A DNA stretch of 64,000 nt from DASXRA01 sp963737425 (GTDB lineage: Bacteria; Actinomycetota; Actinomycetes; Mycobacteriales; Jatrophihabitantaceae), in assembly GCA_963737425.1 (NCBI GenBank), contig CAVTSX010000009.1, positions 310,001 through 374,000 of the forward strand, written 5' to 3'. The notes beneath the pieces were generated by a model. That model saw nothing but the letters and a program-made list of their open reading frames with translations. It had not been told where the DNA came from and made no database searches. A program made the position numbers and the translations under genes. How positions within the stretch are numbered: the stretch's first letter is position 1; the number at the start of each line of letters is the position of its first letter. This document shows positions 17,530-25,165 of this stretch, in pieces.

Positions 17530-17609
17530 CCTAACTCCTTTGAACGTTTTTGATAGTTAGAACCTTAACCAGGCATTGCCTAACTCGTCAAGATGTAATT
17601 AGAGGTTAG
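17530..17609. promoter_or_regulatory. Two copies of a 31-bp inverted-repeat element (operator candidate)
   Basis: CCTAACTC (17530-17537) and AGTTAG (17555-17560) frame one 31-base unit; CCTAACTC (17579-17586) and GGTTAG (17604-17609) frame a second, 49 bases on. Arms match while interiors differ, as expected for duplicated protein-binding sites. They lie in the most AT-rich stretch between the sigma-side ORF and the P-type ATPase gene, and the first overlaps the ribosome site of the leftward ORF. The regulator is unknown. Confidence 0.5.
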
Positions 17610-17781
17610 CCACTCAGCCGACAGGGCATCACGGCCGGATACGCCGTTGATCGGATGGGTGACCTTGTGCCCTTTTCGGAGGGTGCTCGCCAGGGGACAG
17701 TCGAGTCGGGTAAGCGTGTGGCGTCCGGCGGTCACAGTGCGGGAGGGTCCTTGACTTGAGGCGACTTCGGATGGGCCGGTG

Positions 17782-20670
17782 ATGCACGACGCGGCGAGCC
17801 GCGCCGGCGAGTCGCACGGACTGGCGGGCCCGGGAGGCACTATGGGGCCCGGTGCCGATGTCGCGTCCGCATCACGCGAGGTTTCCGCGGACGCGCGGGT
17901 CATCCAAACGATTGCCGCGGGCGATGTGTTCGATGCTCTGGGCTCGTCGCGTCGTGGACTGACTTCGGCTGAGGCAGCCGATCGGCTCACGCGCTACGGC
18001 AGGAATGAGTTGCCGCCGCCGCGGCGTCGACCCCTGTGGCTGCGCTTCGCGGCCCAGTTCACCGATCTGTTCGCGATCGTGCTGCTGATCGCCTCCGCGA
18101 TCACCTTGCTCGCCTACCTGCTCGGGAACCCGCCAGACATCGGCAATCTGCAGCTGAGTATCGCGATCCTGTGCGTGGTGGTGCTGAACGCGGGGATCGG
18201 CTTCGCTCAGGAGTACTCGGCCGAACGTACCGCGCAGGCGCTTGTGGCCATGGTGCCGCGAACCTGCCGGGTGCTGCGTGACGGCATCCGGCAAGAGCTG
18301 CTCGGGGCGGCGCTCCTGCCCGGCGACGTCGTCCTGCTCGATGCGGGCGACGCGGTGCCCGCGGACTGCCGGCTGGTCGAGGCCCATTCGTTTTCGGTCA
18401 ACAACGCGGCACTGACCGGAGAGAGCGCTCCGGTCGGCCGAAACGCCGAGGCGACCGGCCCGAACGTCCCTGCTCTGGATGCCCACAATCTCGTGTTCAT
18501 GGGAACGACGGTCGCGGTGGGCAGTGCCAAGGCGGTCGTCGTCATGACCGGTGCGCATACCCAGTTCGGGCGGATCTTCGGCCTGACCATGCAGGCCCCG
18601 ACCCAGAAAAGCCCGCTGCAGAAGCAGGTTGCGGTGATGGCGCGACGGGTGTCGGCGGCGGCGGTGGGCATCGGCGCGTTGGTGTTCCTGCTCCGTTTGC
18701 CGGCCGACCAGCCCGTGGTGACGTCGTTCGTCTTCGCGTTAGGGGTCATGGTGGCGCTGGTCCCCGAGGGTTTGCCGGCCACCTTGTCGGTGTCGCTGGC
18801 GATCGGTGTGCGGCGCATGGCGGTCTACCACGCAGTGGTGAAGAAGCTGCTCGCCGTGGAGGCGCTCGGTTCGACGACCGTCATCTGCACCGACAAGACC
18901 GGCACCCTGACCCAGGCCGAGATGACCGTGACCCAGGTGTGGGCGGCGGGCAGAGTGCATGCTGTTGGTGGGATCGGCTACGCGCCGGAGGGCGACGTCG
19001 CCGACCCGGTGCCGGTGCGGCCGCTGTTGCGGTTGGCTGCGCTGTGCAGCAACGCCCGGCTGGTGCCTCCGTCCGAGCACGACGGATGGCGCGTGCTCGG
19101 CGATACGACCGAGGGGGCGCTGCTCGTCGCGGCGGCGAAGGCAGGCCTCGATCCGGCGGCAGAGGAGCTTACGACGCCGCGGGTGGCTGAGTTCCCGTTC
19201 GACTCCGCCCGCAAGCTGATGAGCACGATTCATCGCGTCGAGGGTGGCTACGAGGCATACGTCAAAGGCGCGCCCCAGGAATTGCTCGCGCGCTGCACCA
19301 GCATCGAGTGGGCCGGTGCCGTCCAGCCGCTTGACGACACGCTGCGCGCAGACGTGATCGAGGCAAACGATGCGATGGCCCGTCCCGGACTGCGAGTGCT
19401 CGCGGTTGCATATCGCACGGTCGACGGCCAGGACGTCTCGCAATCGGATGCCGAATGTGGCCTGACCTTGTGCGGACTGGTCGGCATGCTCGACCCGCCA
19501 AGGCCGGAGGTCACCGACGCGGTCCGGGCCTGCCGGCGGGCCGGGATCCGCATCGTCATGGTGACCGGCGACCATGCGCTGACCGCCGAGGCCGTCGCCC
19601 GGCAGGTCGGCATCGTCCGCGGTACCGGCGCGCCGCGGGTGCTCACGGGCACCCAACTGGCCGAGCTGGACGACCCAGAGCTCGATCACGTGCTCGCCGA
19701 TCCCGTCGAGTTGCTGTTCTGCCGCGTCAGCCCGGAGCACAAGATGCGCGTGGTGGCCTCGCTGCAGCGCGCCGGCGAGGTCGTGGCGGTGACCGGCGAC
19801 GGCGCCAATGACGCGCCGGCCCTCAAGCGCGCCGACATCGGCGTTGCCATGGGCCGCTCCGGTACTGACGTCGCCCGCGAGGCAGCCGTCATCGTGCTGC
19901 TCGATGACTCCTTCGCCGCGATCGCGGCGGCTGTGCGACTCGGCCGCTCGGTGTATCAGAACATCCGCAAGTTCCTGATCTACCTGTTCAGCCACAACAT
20001 CGCCGAACTGGCACCCATCCTGGCCGCGACCTTCGTCGGGTTCCCGCTGGTGCCGATCACCGCCATTCAGGTGCTCGCGATCGACCTCGGCTCGGATGTG
20101 CTGCCTGCGTTGGCGCTCGGTGCGGAGCCGCCCGAGCGCGACGTCATGAACCGTCCGCCGCGCTCGCGCCGTGAGCCGCTGTTCTCTTCGGCATTGGTGC
20201 GCAGATTCCTGTTCCTGGGCACCGTGCAGTCCATCGGCGTGTGCGTGGCGTTCTTCTGGCGTATCGAATCCTCCGGATTGCCGTTCTCGGACTTCACCAC
20301 GTCGACCCCGGCCTACCGGGAAGCGATCACGATGGTCCAGGCCGGGATCGTGGTGAGCCAGTTCTTCAACGGGTTCACCGTGCGAAGCGACCGGCACAGC
20401 GTGTTCCAGGTCGGCCTGCTGTCCAACCCATGGCTGATCATCGCTGAGTTCGTCGGCGTCGGCATCATGGCCGCGATCAGCTACGTTCCGGTGCTGCAGT
20501 CAGTCTTCAACACCGCACCGCTGTCGGCGCTCGACTGGCTGGTGCTCATCGGGTTCGGGTTGCTCCTACTCATCGCGGACGAGACAAGAAAGTGGCTGCT
20601 ACGCCGCCACGAGATCCCCATGGCCAGCGAGGCACGCGAGACCGTGCCCACGAGAGGCGGCATCACATGA
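17782..20670 (+). CDS. Cation-transporting P-type ATPase (P2 type)
   Basis: 962 aa membrane pump. An N-terminal cation-ATPase domain (residues ~40-110) is followed by NNAALTGESAPV (A-domain TGES), the M4 motif VPEGLPATLSVSLAIGVRRM, the phosphorylated aspartate in ICTDKTGTLTQ, the nucleotide-binding KGAPQELL and the hinge TGDGANDAPALKRADIGVAMG. PEGLP and the full C-terminal helix set place it in P2. The M6 stretch IDLGSDVLPALALGAEPPE is nearer Na+/K+-type and CtpF-like pumps than SERCA. The ion is unknown. Start is ATG 17782 or the GTG three bases earlier. It overlaps the next gene by ATGA and is followed by two KTN/RCK proteins, which suggests nucleotide- or K+-linked control. Confidence 0.9.
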   Translation: MHDAASRAGESHGLAGPGGTMGPGADVASASREVSADARVIQTIAAGDVFDALGSSRRGLTSAEAADRLTRYGRNELPPPRRRPLWLRFAAQFTDLFAIVLLIASAITLLAYLLGNPPDIGNLQLSIAILCVVVLNAGIGFAQEYSAERTAQALVAMVPRTCRVLRDGIRQELLGAALLPGDVVLLDAGDAVPADCRLVEAHSFSVNNAALTGESAPVGRNAEATGPNVPALDAHNLVFMGTTVAVGSAKAVVVMTGAHTQFGRIFGLTMQAPTQKSPLQKQVAVMARRVSAAAVGIGALVFLLRLPADQPVVTSFVFALGVMVALVPEGLPATLSVSLAIGVRRMAVYHAVVKKLLAVEALGSTTVICTDKTGTLTQAEMTVTQVWAAGRVHAVGGIGYAPEGDVADPVPVRPLLRLAALCSNARLVPPSEHDGWRVLGDTTEGALLVAAAKAGLDPAAEELTTPRVAEFPFDSARKLMSTIHRVEGGYEAYVKGAPQELLARCTSIEWAGAVQPLDDTLRADVIEANDAMARPGLRVLAVAYRTVDGQDVSQSDAECGLTLCGLVGMLDPPRPEVTDAVRACRRAGIRIVMVTGDHALTAEAVARQVGIVRGTGAPRVLTGTQLAELDDPELDHVLADPVELLFCRVSPEHKMRVVASLQRAGEVVAVTGDGANDAPALKRADIGVAMGRSGTDVAREAAVIVLLDDSFAAIAAAVRLGRSVYQNIRKFLIYLFSHNIAELAPILAATFVGFPLVPITAIQVLAIDLGSDVLPALALGAEPPERDVMNRPPRSRREPLFSSALVRRFLFLGTVQSIGVCVAFFWRIESSGLPFSDFTTSTPAYREAITMVQAGIVVSQFFNGFTVRSDRHSVFQVGLLSNPWLIIAEFVGVGIMAAISYVPVLQSVFNTAPLSALDWLVLIGFGLLLLIADETRKWLLRRHEIPMASEARETVPTRGGIT

Positions 20671-21326
20671 AAGTCATCGTGATCGGATGCGGCCGCGTCG
20701 GCTCATTGCTCGCAATCAGGCTCACCAGCGAGGGACACGACGTGCGCGTGGTGGATCGCAACCCGAAGAGCCGCCAACTGCTGCCCGCCAATTTCGCCGG
20801 CTCGTGGCACCCGGGCAACGGATACAACAGGACGGTGCTCGAAGGCGCCGGCGTCCGGGAAGTCGAGGCGTTCGTGGCGGTGACCTCCGGCGACAACTCG
20901 AACATCGTCGCCGCGCGGACCGCCAAGGACGTGTACCGGGTGCCGCTCGTCGTCGCCCGCATCTACGAGCCACGGCGCGCCGACATCTACCGCCAACTCG
21001 GCATCCCCACGGTCGCCAGCGTGGTATGGACAGTTGGCCAGATCCACCAGATGTTGCTGCATCGCCATCTGCAGCCCGAGCTCACCTTCGGCAACGGCGA
21101 GACCCTGCTGGTGCGCTCGGTGTTGCCCGATTACCTGACTGGACGCCCGGTACACGATCTCGAAGTGCACGCCGAGATCCGCGTCGTCGAGGTGACTCGC
21201 GCCGGGCGCTCGTTCATCCCCGAACCGGCAACCATCGTCGCACCGGGCGACCTGGTCACATTCGCGGTCGCCTCCACCGCACTCACCCGGCTGCGGAGCT
21301 TCCTCAACAAGGAGCTGGGCACATGA
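20667..21326 (+). CDS. TrkA-N (KTN/RCK) potassium-uptake regulatory protein 1
   Basis: 219 aa. Residues 1-130 form a Rossmann KTN domain: MKVIVIGCGRVGSLLAIRL (GxGxxG), the acidic end of strand 2 in VRVVDRNPK, then FVAVTSGDNSNIVAARTAK. Residues ~140-219 form a TrkA-C domain (DLEVHAEIRVVEVTRAGRSF ... VAPGDLVTFA). Such proteins gate Trk/Ktr channels on binding NAD(H), ATP/ADP or c-di-AMP. The ATG overlaps the ATPase stop by four bases, so expression should be coupled. No Trk or Ktr channel gene lies in the window. Confidence 0.9.
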   Translation: MKVIVIGCGRVGSLLAIRLTSEGHDVRVVDRNPKSRQLLPANFAGSWHPGNGYNRTVLEGAGVREVEAFVAVTSGDNSNIVAARTAKDVYRVPLVVARIYEPRRADIYRQLGIPTVASVVWTVGQIHQMLLHRHLQPELTFGNGETLLVRSVLPDYLTGRPVHDLEVHAEIRVVEVTRAGRSFIPEPATIVAPGDLVTFAVASTALTRLRSFLNKELGT

Positions 21327-21979
21327 AGGTCGTCATCGCCGGCGCGGGCCGGCTCGGCGCGCAGATAGCCCACGTGCTCCTCGCGGCCGGCAACGAGATC
21401 ACCCTCATCGATCAGGACGAAGTCCGCCTCGCCGAGGTCACCCTTACGCTGCAGGTCCGGTCAATGCCCGGTGACGCGTGCGAACCCGCGATCTTGGAGG
21501 AGTCCGGCGCGCTCAACGCCGACCTGCTCATCTCGGCCACCGGCGACGATGAGGACAACCTGGTGATCAGCCTGCTCGCGAAACGGCAGTTCGCAGTGCC
21601 GCGCGTGGTCGCGCGGGTCAACGACGCCGACAACACCTGGCTCTTCGACGAGCACTGGGGTGTCGACGTCGCCGTACCCGCGGCGATGCCCCTGGTGTCA
21701 CTGGTCGAAGAAGCCGCCGGTGTGACGAACACCGTGGCGCTGCTGCGTCTGGCCAAGGCCGGGGTCAATCTGATCGAGACCGCGATCGATGAGTCGTCCC
21801 GGGCAGCCGGGCGCCGCATCGGCGAGATCGAGCTACCGCACGGTTCGATCGTCGCTGCCGTCGTGCGCCGGCATGAGCCCATCGTCCCCGACCAGGCATT
21901 CCGCCTCCAGGCCGGCGACGAATTGCTCATCGTCTCCGAGACCGCCACCGAGCAGGACATCCGCTCGGCATTCCAGTAG
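21323..21979 (+). CDS. TrkA-N (KTN/RCK) potassium-uptake regulatory protein 2
   Basis: 218 aa. KTN domain: MKVVIAGAGRLGAQIAHVLL (GxGxxG), ITLIDQDE, then SATGDDEDNLVISLLAKRQF, which keeps the family's acidic dinucleotide site. TrkA-C domain from about residue 140 (AGRRIGEIELPHGSIVAAVV, LQAGDELLIVSET). Overlaps the first KTN gene by ATGA. The two paralogues may form a heteromeric ring, as described for other paired TrkA proteins; here the only co-transcribed transporter is the P-type ATPase. Confidence 0.9.
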   Translation: MKVVIAGAGRLGAQIAHVLLAAGNEITLIDQDEVRLAEVTLTLQVRSMPGDACEPAILEESGALNADLLISATGDDEDNLVISLLAKRQFAVPRVVARVNDADNTWLFDEHWGVDVAVPAAMPLVSLVEEAAGVTNTVALLRLAKAGVNLIETAIDESSRAAGRRIGEIELPHGSIVAAVVRRHEPIVPDQAFRLQAGDELLIVSETATEQDIRSAFQ

Positions 21980-21999
21980 ACCTGGCCGATCGCCGTACT

Positions 22000-22260
22000 T
22001 CAGCTGTGCTCGATGGGCACCTTCGTCGGTGTCTTCTCCTCGGTCTTCGGTATCGGGACGCGGACCTCGAGGATGCCGTCCTTGTAGCTCGCCTTCACGT
22101 CGCTGTCCGTCGCGCCTTCGGGCAACCGGATGCGGCGCTCGAAGGTGCCGTAGTGGAACTCGGAGTGGTAGCCGCTCGGACGCTCTTCCTCCGTGCGCTC
22201 CTCACGGCGTGCCTGTACGTGCAGCACCCCGTCGGTGACGCCGATGTCGATGTCACTCAT
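22000..22260 (-). CDS. Short Hsp20/alpha-crystallin protein lacking the N-terminal arm
   Basis: 86 aa; usual bacterial small heat-shock proteins have about 140-160 residues. The visible part is the second half of the alpha-crystallin domain (GVTDGVLHVQARREER, FHYGTFERRIRLPEGATDSD, YKDGILEVRVPIPK) with a short tail. The N-terminal arm and first strands (normally ending -ELPG-D--D-) are missing, yet ATG 22260 has GGGGAG six bases upstream, so it can be translated. It is either a truncated gene with a fortuitous start or a mini-sHsp. It is convergent with the ATPase-KTN operon, 20 bases away. Confidence 0.7.
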   Translation of the reverse strand: MSDIDIGVTDGVLHVQARREERTEEERPSGYHSEFHYGTFERRIRLPEGATDSDVKASYKDGILEVRVPIPKTEEKTPTKVPIEHS

Positions 22261-22617
22261 GATGATCTCCCCGATCTGAGCGACATTGCCTCGGTCCGAT
22301 CCCGGAGGGGAACCCTCCGTCGCGCGTCGCTGTTCAAACAAGACCAAGAGCCACAGCGCACCGCCTCCACCTCCGGGGTACGGCCGAGGTTTCCCTTACA
22401 CAATCGACTCTTGTGTCGGGCTGAGTGGGTGACAAGTGGCCTTGGTCCCAGCGAAATAGGACTGAGGTCTCACCACCGTGAATGGCCTTCCTGAGCGCGG
22501 GGCACTCGGCGCCCGTTGGTGCGGTTGGGACTTTCCGCTCTACCCCCGGGCTGTCGTGACGCCGAGCGTGTGAGTCACAGGGCACGCGCGCGCCCGGTCG
22601 AGAATGGGAGCAGACCA
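22261..22617. other. Intergenic region between mini-Hsp20 and lipoprotein genes
   Basis: 357 bases between divergent genes. In the minus frame of Hsp20 the sequence remains open upstream of 22260 for 29 codons but shows no Hsp20 N-terminal motif, so the missing part has not merely been frameshifted here. A GGGACTT half-site near 22528 resembles half of a DosR-type box, but no matching second half follows. Nothing else recognised. Confidence 0.5.
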
Positions 22618-23142
22618 GTGAACGGCAACTCGACCATTCGCTACATCCAGCTGGTGACGGCGACCGTGGTCGCCGGTGCCACGCTGACTGCGTGCGGTGG
22701 CAACTCCCCCAACGTCGTTCGGGCGCCGACGGCGCCACTTACCAGCAACTTCCACGCCACACGGTCGCCGTCGCCTTCTCCGACGTCGTCGACACCCACA
22801 GTTCATCCGAAGCTGATTGTGACGCCTTCGACGGGCTTGCACGACAAGCAAGACATCCGGGTCGCGGCCACCGGGTTCAGCCCCGGCGAGGCGCTGCAGG
22901 TGATCCAGTGCGCGGACAAGGGCACGAACACCGGACCTGGCGACTGCAATCTGAGCGGCATGCAGTCGGCCACGTCGGACCCGAATGGCCGGATCAGCAC
23001 GCAACTGCGGGTGCTGCGTGGCCCGTTCGGCGCCAACAACGTTGTGTGCAGCAAGCAGCAGCCATGTCTGGTGTCGGTGACCCAGGCGTCACTCTCACCG
23101 ACCGAGGAGGTCGACGCCCGGGTCGCGTTCGCCAGTGGCTGA
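22618..23142 (+). CDS. Lipoprotein with neocarzinostatin-like domain
   Basis: 174 aa. The GTG start has GGGAG nine bases upstream. A lipoprotein signal is present: IRYIQLVTATVVAGATLTAC, with the lipobox cysteine at about residue 24, so it should be anchored outside the membrane. A Ser/Pro/Thr linker leads to residues ~70-174, which match the neocarzinostatin/macromomycin apoprotein fold: LIVTPSTGLHDKQDIRVAA, then VIQCADKG ... GDCNLSG and VVCSKQQPCLVSV, with the two cysteine pairs of the family. No enediyne synthase genes lie nearby, so it is more likely a stand-alone binding protein than a chromoprotein carrier. Its 3' end overlaps the convergent ABC ATPase gene by 48 bases. Confidence 0.8.
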   Translation: MNGNSTIRYIQLVTATVVAGATLTACGGNSPNVVRAPTAPLTSNFHATRSPSPSPTSSTPTVHPKLIVTPSTGLHDKQDIRVAATGFSPGEALQVIQCADKGTNTGPGDCNLSGMQSATSDPNGRISTQLRVLRGPFGANNVVCSKQQPCLVSVTQASLSPTEEVDARVAFASG

Positions 23143-23850
23143 CAGTTCGGCCGGTTCGGACTGCTCCAACTCGTCGCCAACGATGCGGCCATCACGCATG
23201 TGCACGATCCGGTCGGCAGCGGCCGCGACTCGGGGATCGTGGGTAACCATGACCACCGTGAGTTCGGGGCGCGCGCGGCGTAGCCGCTGAACCAGGTCGA
23301 TTACGAGATCGACGGAGGCGGTATCGAGGTTTCCGGTCGGCTCGTCGGCCAGCAGTAGCGGTGGCTCGTTCGCCAGCGCACGGGCGATCGCGACTCGCTG
23401 CCGCTCTCCGCCGGAGAGCCGGGTCGGCGGACGCGACTCCCGGCCGACCAGGTCGACGTCGGCCAGCAACCGGTCAGCACGCTCACGCCGTTCGCCGCGA
23501 CGGCGTCGCTGCCCGAACATTGCGATCTCGACGTTGTTCGCCGCGCTGAGTTGCGGCAGCAGGTTGTGCAACTGGAAGACGAGCCCGACACTGCTGCGGC
23601 GAAACGCCGCCGGGCTGCGCAAGGTCGCGAGATCCTGGCCAAATACCTCAACCGTGCCCGAGGTCGGCCGGTCCAGAGCGGCCAGCAGATGCAGCAAGGT
23701 CGACTTGCCGCAGCCGGACGGACCGGTAACCGAAATCCACTCCCCACGCTGAACGGTCAGATTGACGCCGTCGAGCGCGCGCACGACTCCCTTGTCGAAG
23801 TATTTGTGCACGTCCCGGAAGCAGACGGCCACGCCGGTCGGCTCACTCAT
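23095..23850 (-). CDS. ABC transporter ATP-binding protein (MacB/LolD type)
   Basis: 251 aa. Walker A SVTGPSGCGKSTLLHLLAAL, Q-loop LVFQLHNLLP, signature TRLSGGERQRVAIARALA, Walker B LLLADEPTGNLD, H-loop VMVTHD. The ADEPTGNLD form and length are those of LolD/MacB/FtsE-type ATPases that partner FtsX-like permeases. Its start overlaps the end of the permease gene upstream by 8 bases, so both are co-translated. Likely exports or extracts a lipid, peptide or lipoprotein, or acts as a mechanotransducer. The last 16 codons are antisense to the lipoprotein gene. Confidence 0.92.
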   Translation of the reverse strand: MSEPTGVAVCFRDVHKYFDKGVVRALDGVNLTVQRGEWISVTGPSGCGKSTLLHLLAALDRPTSGTVEVFGQDLATLRSPAAFRRSSVGLVFQLHNLLPQLSAANNVEIAMFGQRRRRGERRERADRLLADVDLVGRESRPPTRLSGGERQRVAIARALANEPPLLLADEPTGNLDTASVDLVIDLVQRLRRARPELTVVMVTHDPRVAAAADRIVHMRDGRIVGDELEQSEPAELSATGERDPGVDLLGR

Positions 23851-25009
23851 GGCGCAACGCCTCCAGCGGGGACAGGCGCGCCGCGCGTGCAGCCGGATAG
23901 GCGCCGCCCAGCAGGCTCATCGCGCCTGCGGTGTAGAGAGCGCGCCAGAACGCACTGGCGGTGTAGTCCGGATGCAGGATGCCGACCAGGCTCGGTAGCT
24001 GGCCGATGATCTGCGTTGCGGCGAAGGAGAGAACCACCCCGCCGGCGGCGCCGAGCAGTCCGATGCACAGTGCCTCGGCGATGACCATGCCCATGATGCG
24101 CAACCGCGACCAGCCGATCGCGGCGAGCACTCCGAACTCCCGGGTGCGCTCGATGAACGTCATCGTCATGGTCGTCATCACGATGATCGCCCCGACCAGG
24201 ATCGCGAGGATGCCGCTGCCTCGGTCGATCGCGTTGATCAGCGACATGCTCCGGTCCGCGCGGCCGAAGTCGGTTGCGGTGCGGACCGTGACCAGTTGCG
24301 GATAGTCAGCCTCGATGCGCGACCGCAACCCCGGGATGTCAGTGCCGGGCCGCACCTGCACGAAGACCAGAGTCAGCTCATTCGGCTGGCGTTGCGCTGC
24401 CTGGAAGGGAATGAGTGGCAACATCGCGCCGGTGTCGCCGAGGGCCTGCCCGGTGGAGTAGATCCCGACCACGTGGTAGGTCGTCTGGTCGATCTTGATG
24501 GAGTCGCCGACGTGCTTGCCGAGATTGCTCGCTGCTCGCCAGCCCAGCATCAACTGGTCGGCCACATCCGGCGCGAACGCCTGTCCGGACACGACTGTGA
24601 CGCCGAAGTTGGCGAGCTCGTCCGGCTTGATCCCGATCTCCAGGAACAGCGGATTCTTCGCGTCCAGCTTGGTGGTGCCGATCAGGATTCCGGTCGCGGC
24701 ACCGATCTGCGGATCGCTACTGATCCGGCGAAGCGTCGGGTCGTCGACGTTGCTGTCGAGCAGGTCCGACACGCCCTTCTGGGCGATGGTGAAATCTGCG
24801 CGCCCAGTCTGCATGATCGCCAATGCGCTTGCCCGCACGCTGTGGTTGACGATGCTGAACGTCACGACCGTCATCACGCCGACGGCAACGGCGAGCGAGG
24901 CAAGGACGAGGCGCAACTTGCGCACACCGACGTTATGCGCGATCAGACCTGGGAAGCTGAGACCACCGACCCGCCGCATGCGTCCCATACCGTCATGCTC
25001 TGCTTCCAT
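23843..25009 (-). CDS. FtsX-like ABC transporter permease
   Basis: About 388 aa. An N-terminal helix (VRKLRLVLASLAVAVGVMTVVTFSIV), a large periplasmic-type MacB_PCD region (~200 residues including VGIYSTGQALGDTGAMLPLI), then three C-terminal helices with the FtsX motif FIERTREFGVLAAIGWSRLRI and the ending ARAARLSPLEALRHE. It works with the ATPase that follows. The frame is open to 25117, but the family usually begins close to the first helix, so ATG 25009 (or 24988) is preferred; neither has a strong ribosome site. Confidence 0.88.
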   Translation of the reverse strand: MEAEHDGMGRMRRVGGLSFPGLIAHNVGVRKLRLVLASLAVAVGVMTVVTFSIVNHSVRASALAIMQTGRADFTIAQKGVSDLLDSNVDDPTLRRISSDPQIGAATGILIGTTKLDAKNPLFLEIGIKPDELANFGVTVVSGQAFAPDVADQLMLGWRAASNLGKHVGDSIKIDQTTYHVVGIYSTGQALGDTGAMLPLIPFQAAQRQPNELTLVFVQVRPGTDIPGLRSRIEADYPQLVTVRTATDFGRADRSMSLINAIDRGSGILAILVGAIIVMTTMTMTFIERTREFGVLAAIGWSRLRIMGMVIAEALCIGLLGAAGGVVLSFAATQIIGQLPSLVGILHPDYTASAFWRALYTAGAMSLLGGAYPAARAARLSPLEALRHE

Positions 25010-25165
25010 CACAAAGTGCAACAGAGACCAAGGACCTGTCAAACCTGACCGAACCTGGCGTGCCTTGCGCTTGCGAGCCACCCTTCGTAGCTCGACGAGC
25101 ACTGGCCGCCGTCGCACCCCGGTTGGAGCGGGCGGCCCGGCAAGAACGCGGGCCGCCCGCGACCC

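Noticed and set aside
22515..22545. DosR-type operator upstream of the lipoprotein gene
   Set aside because: GGGACTT is present but the second half of the palindrome is not, so it does not meet the consensus.
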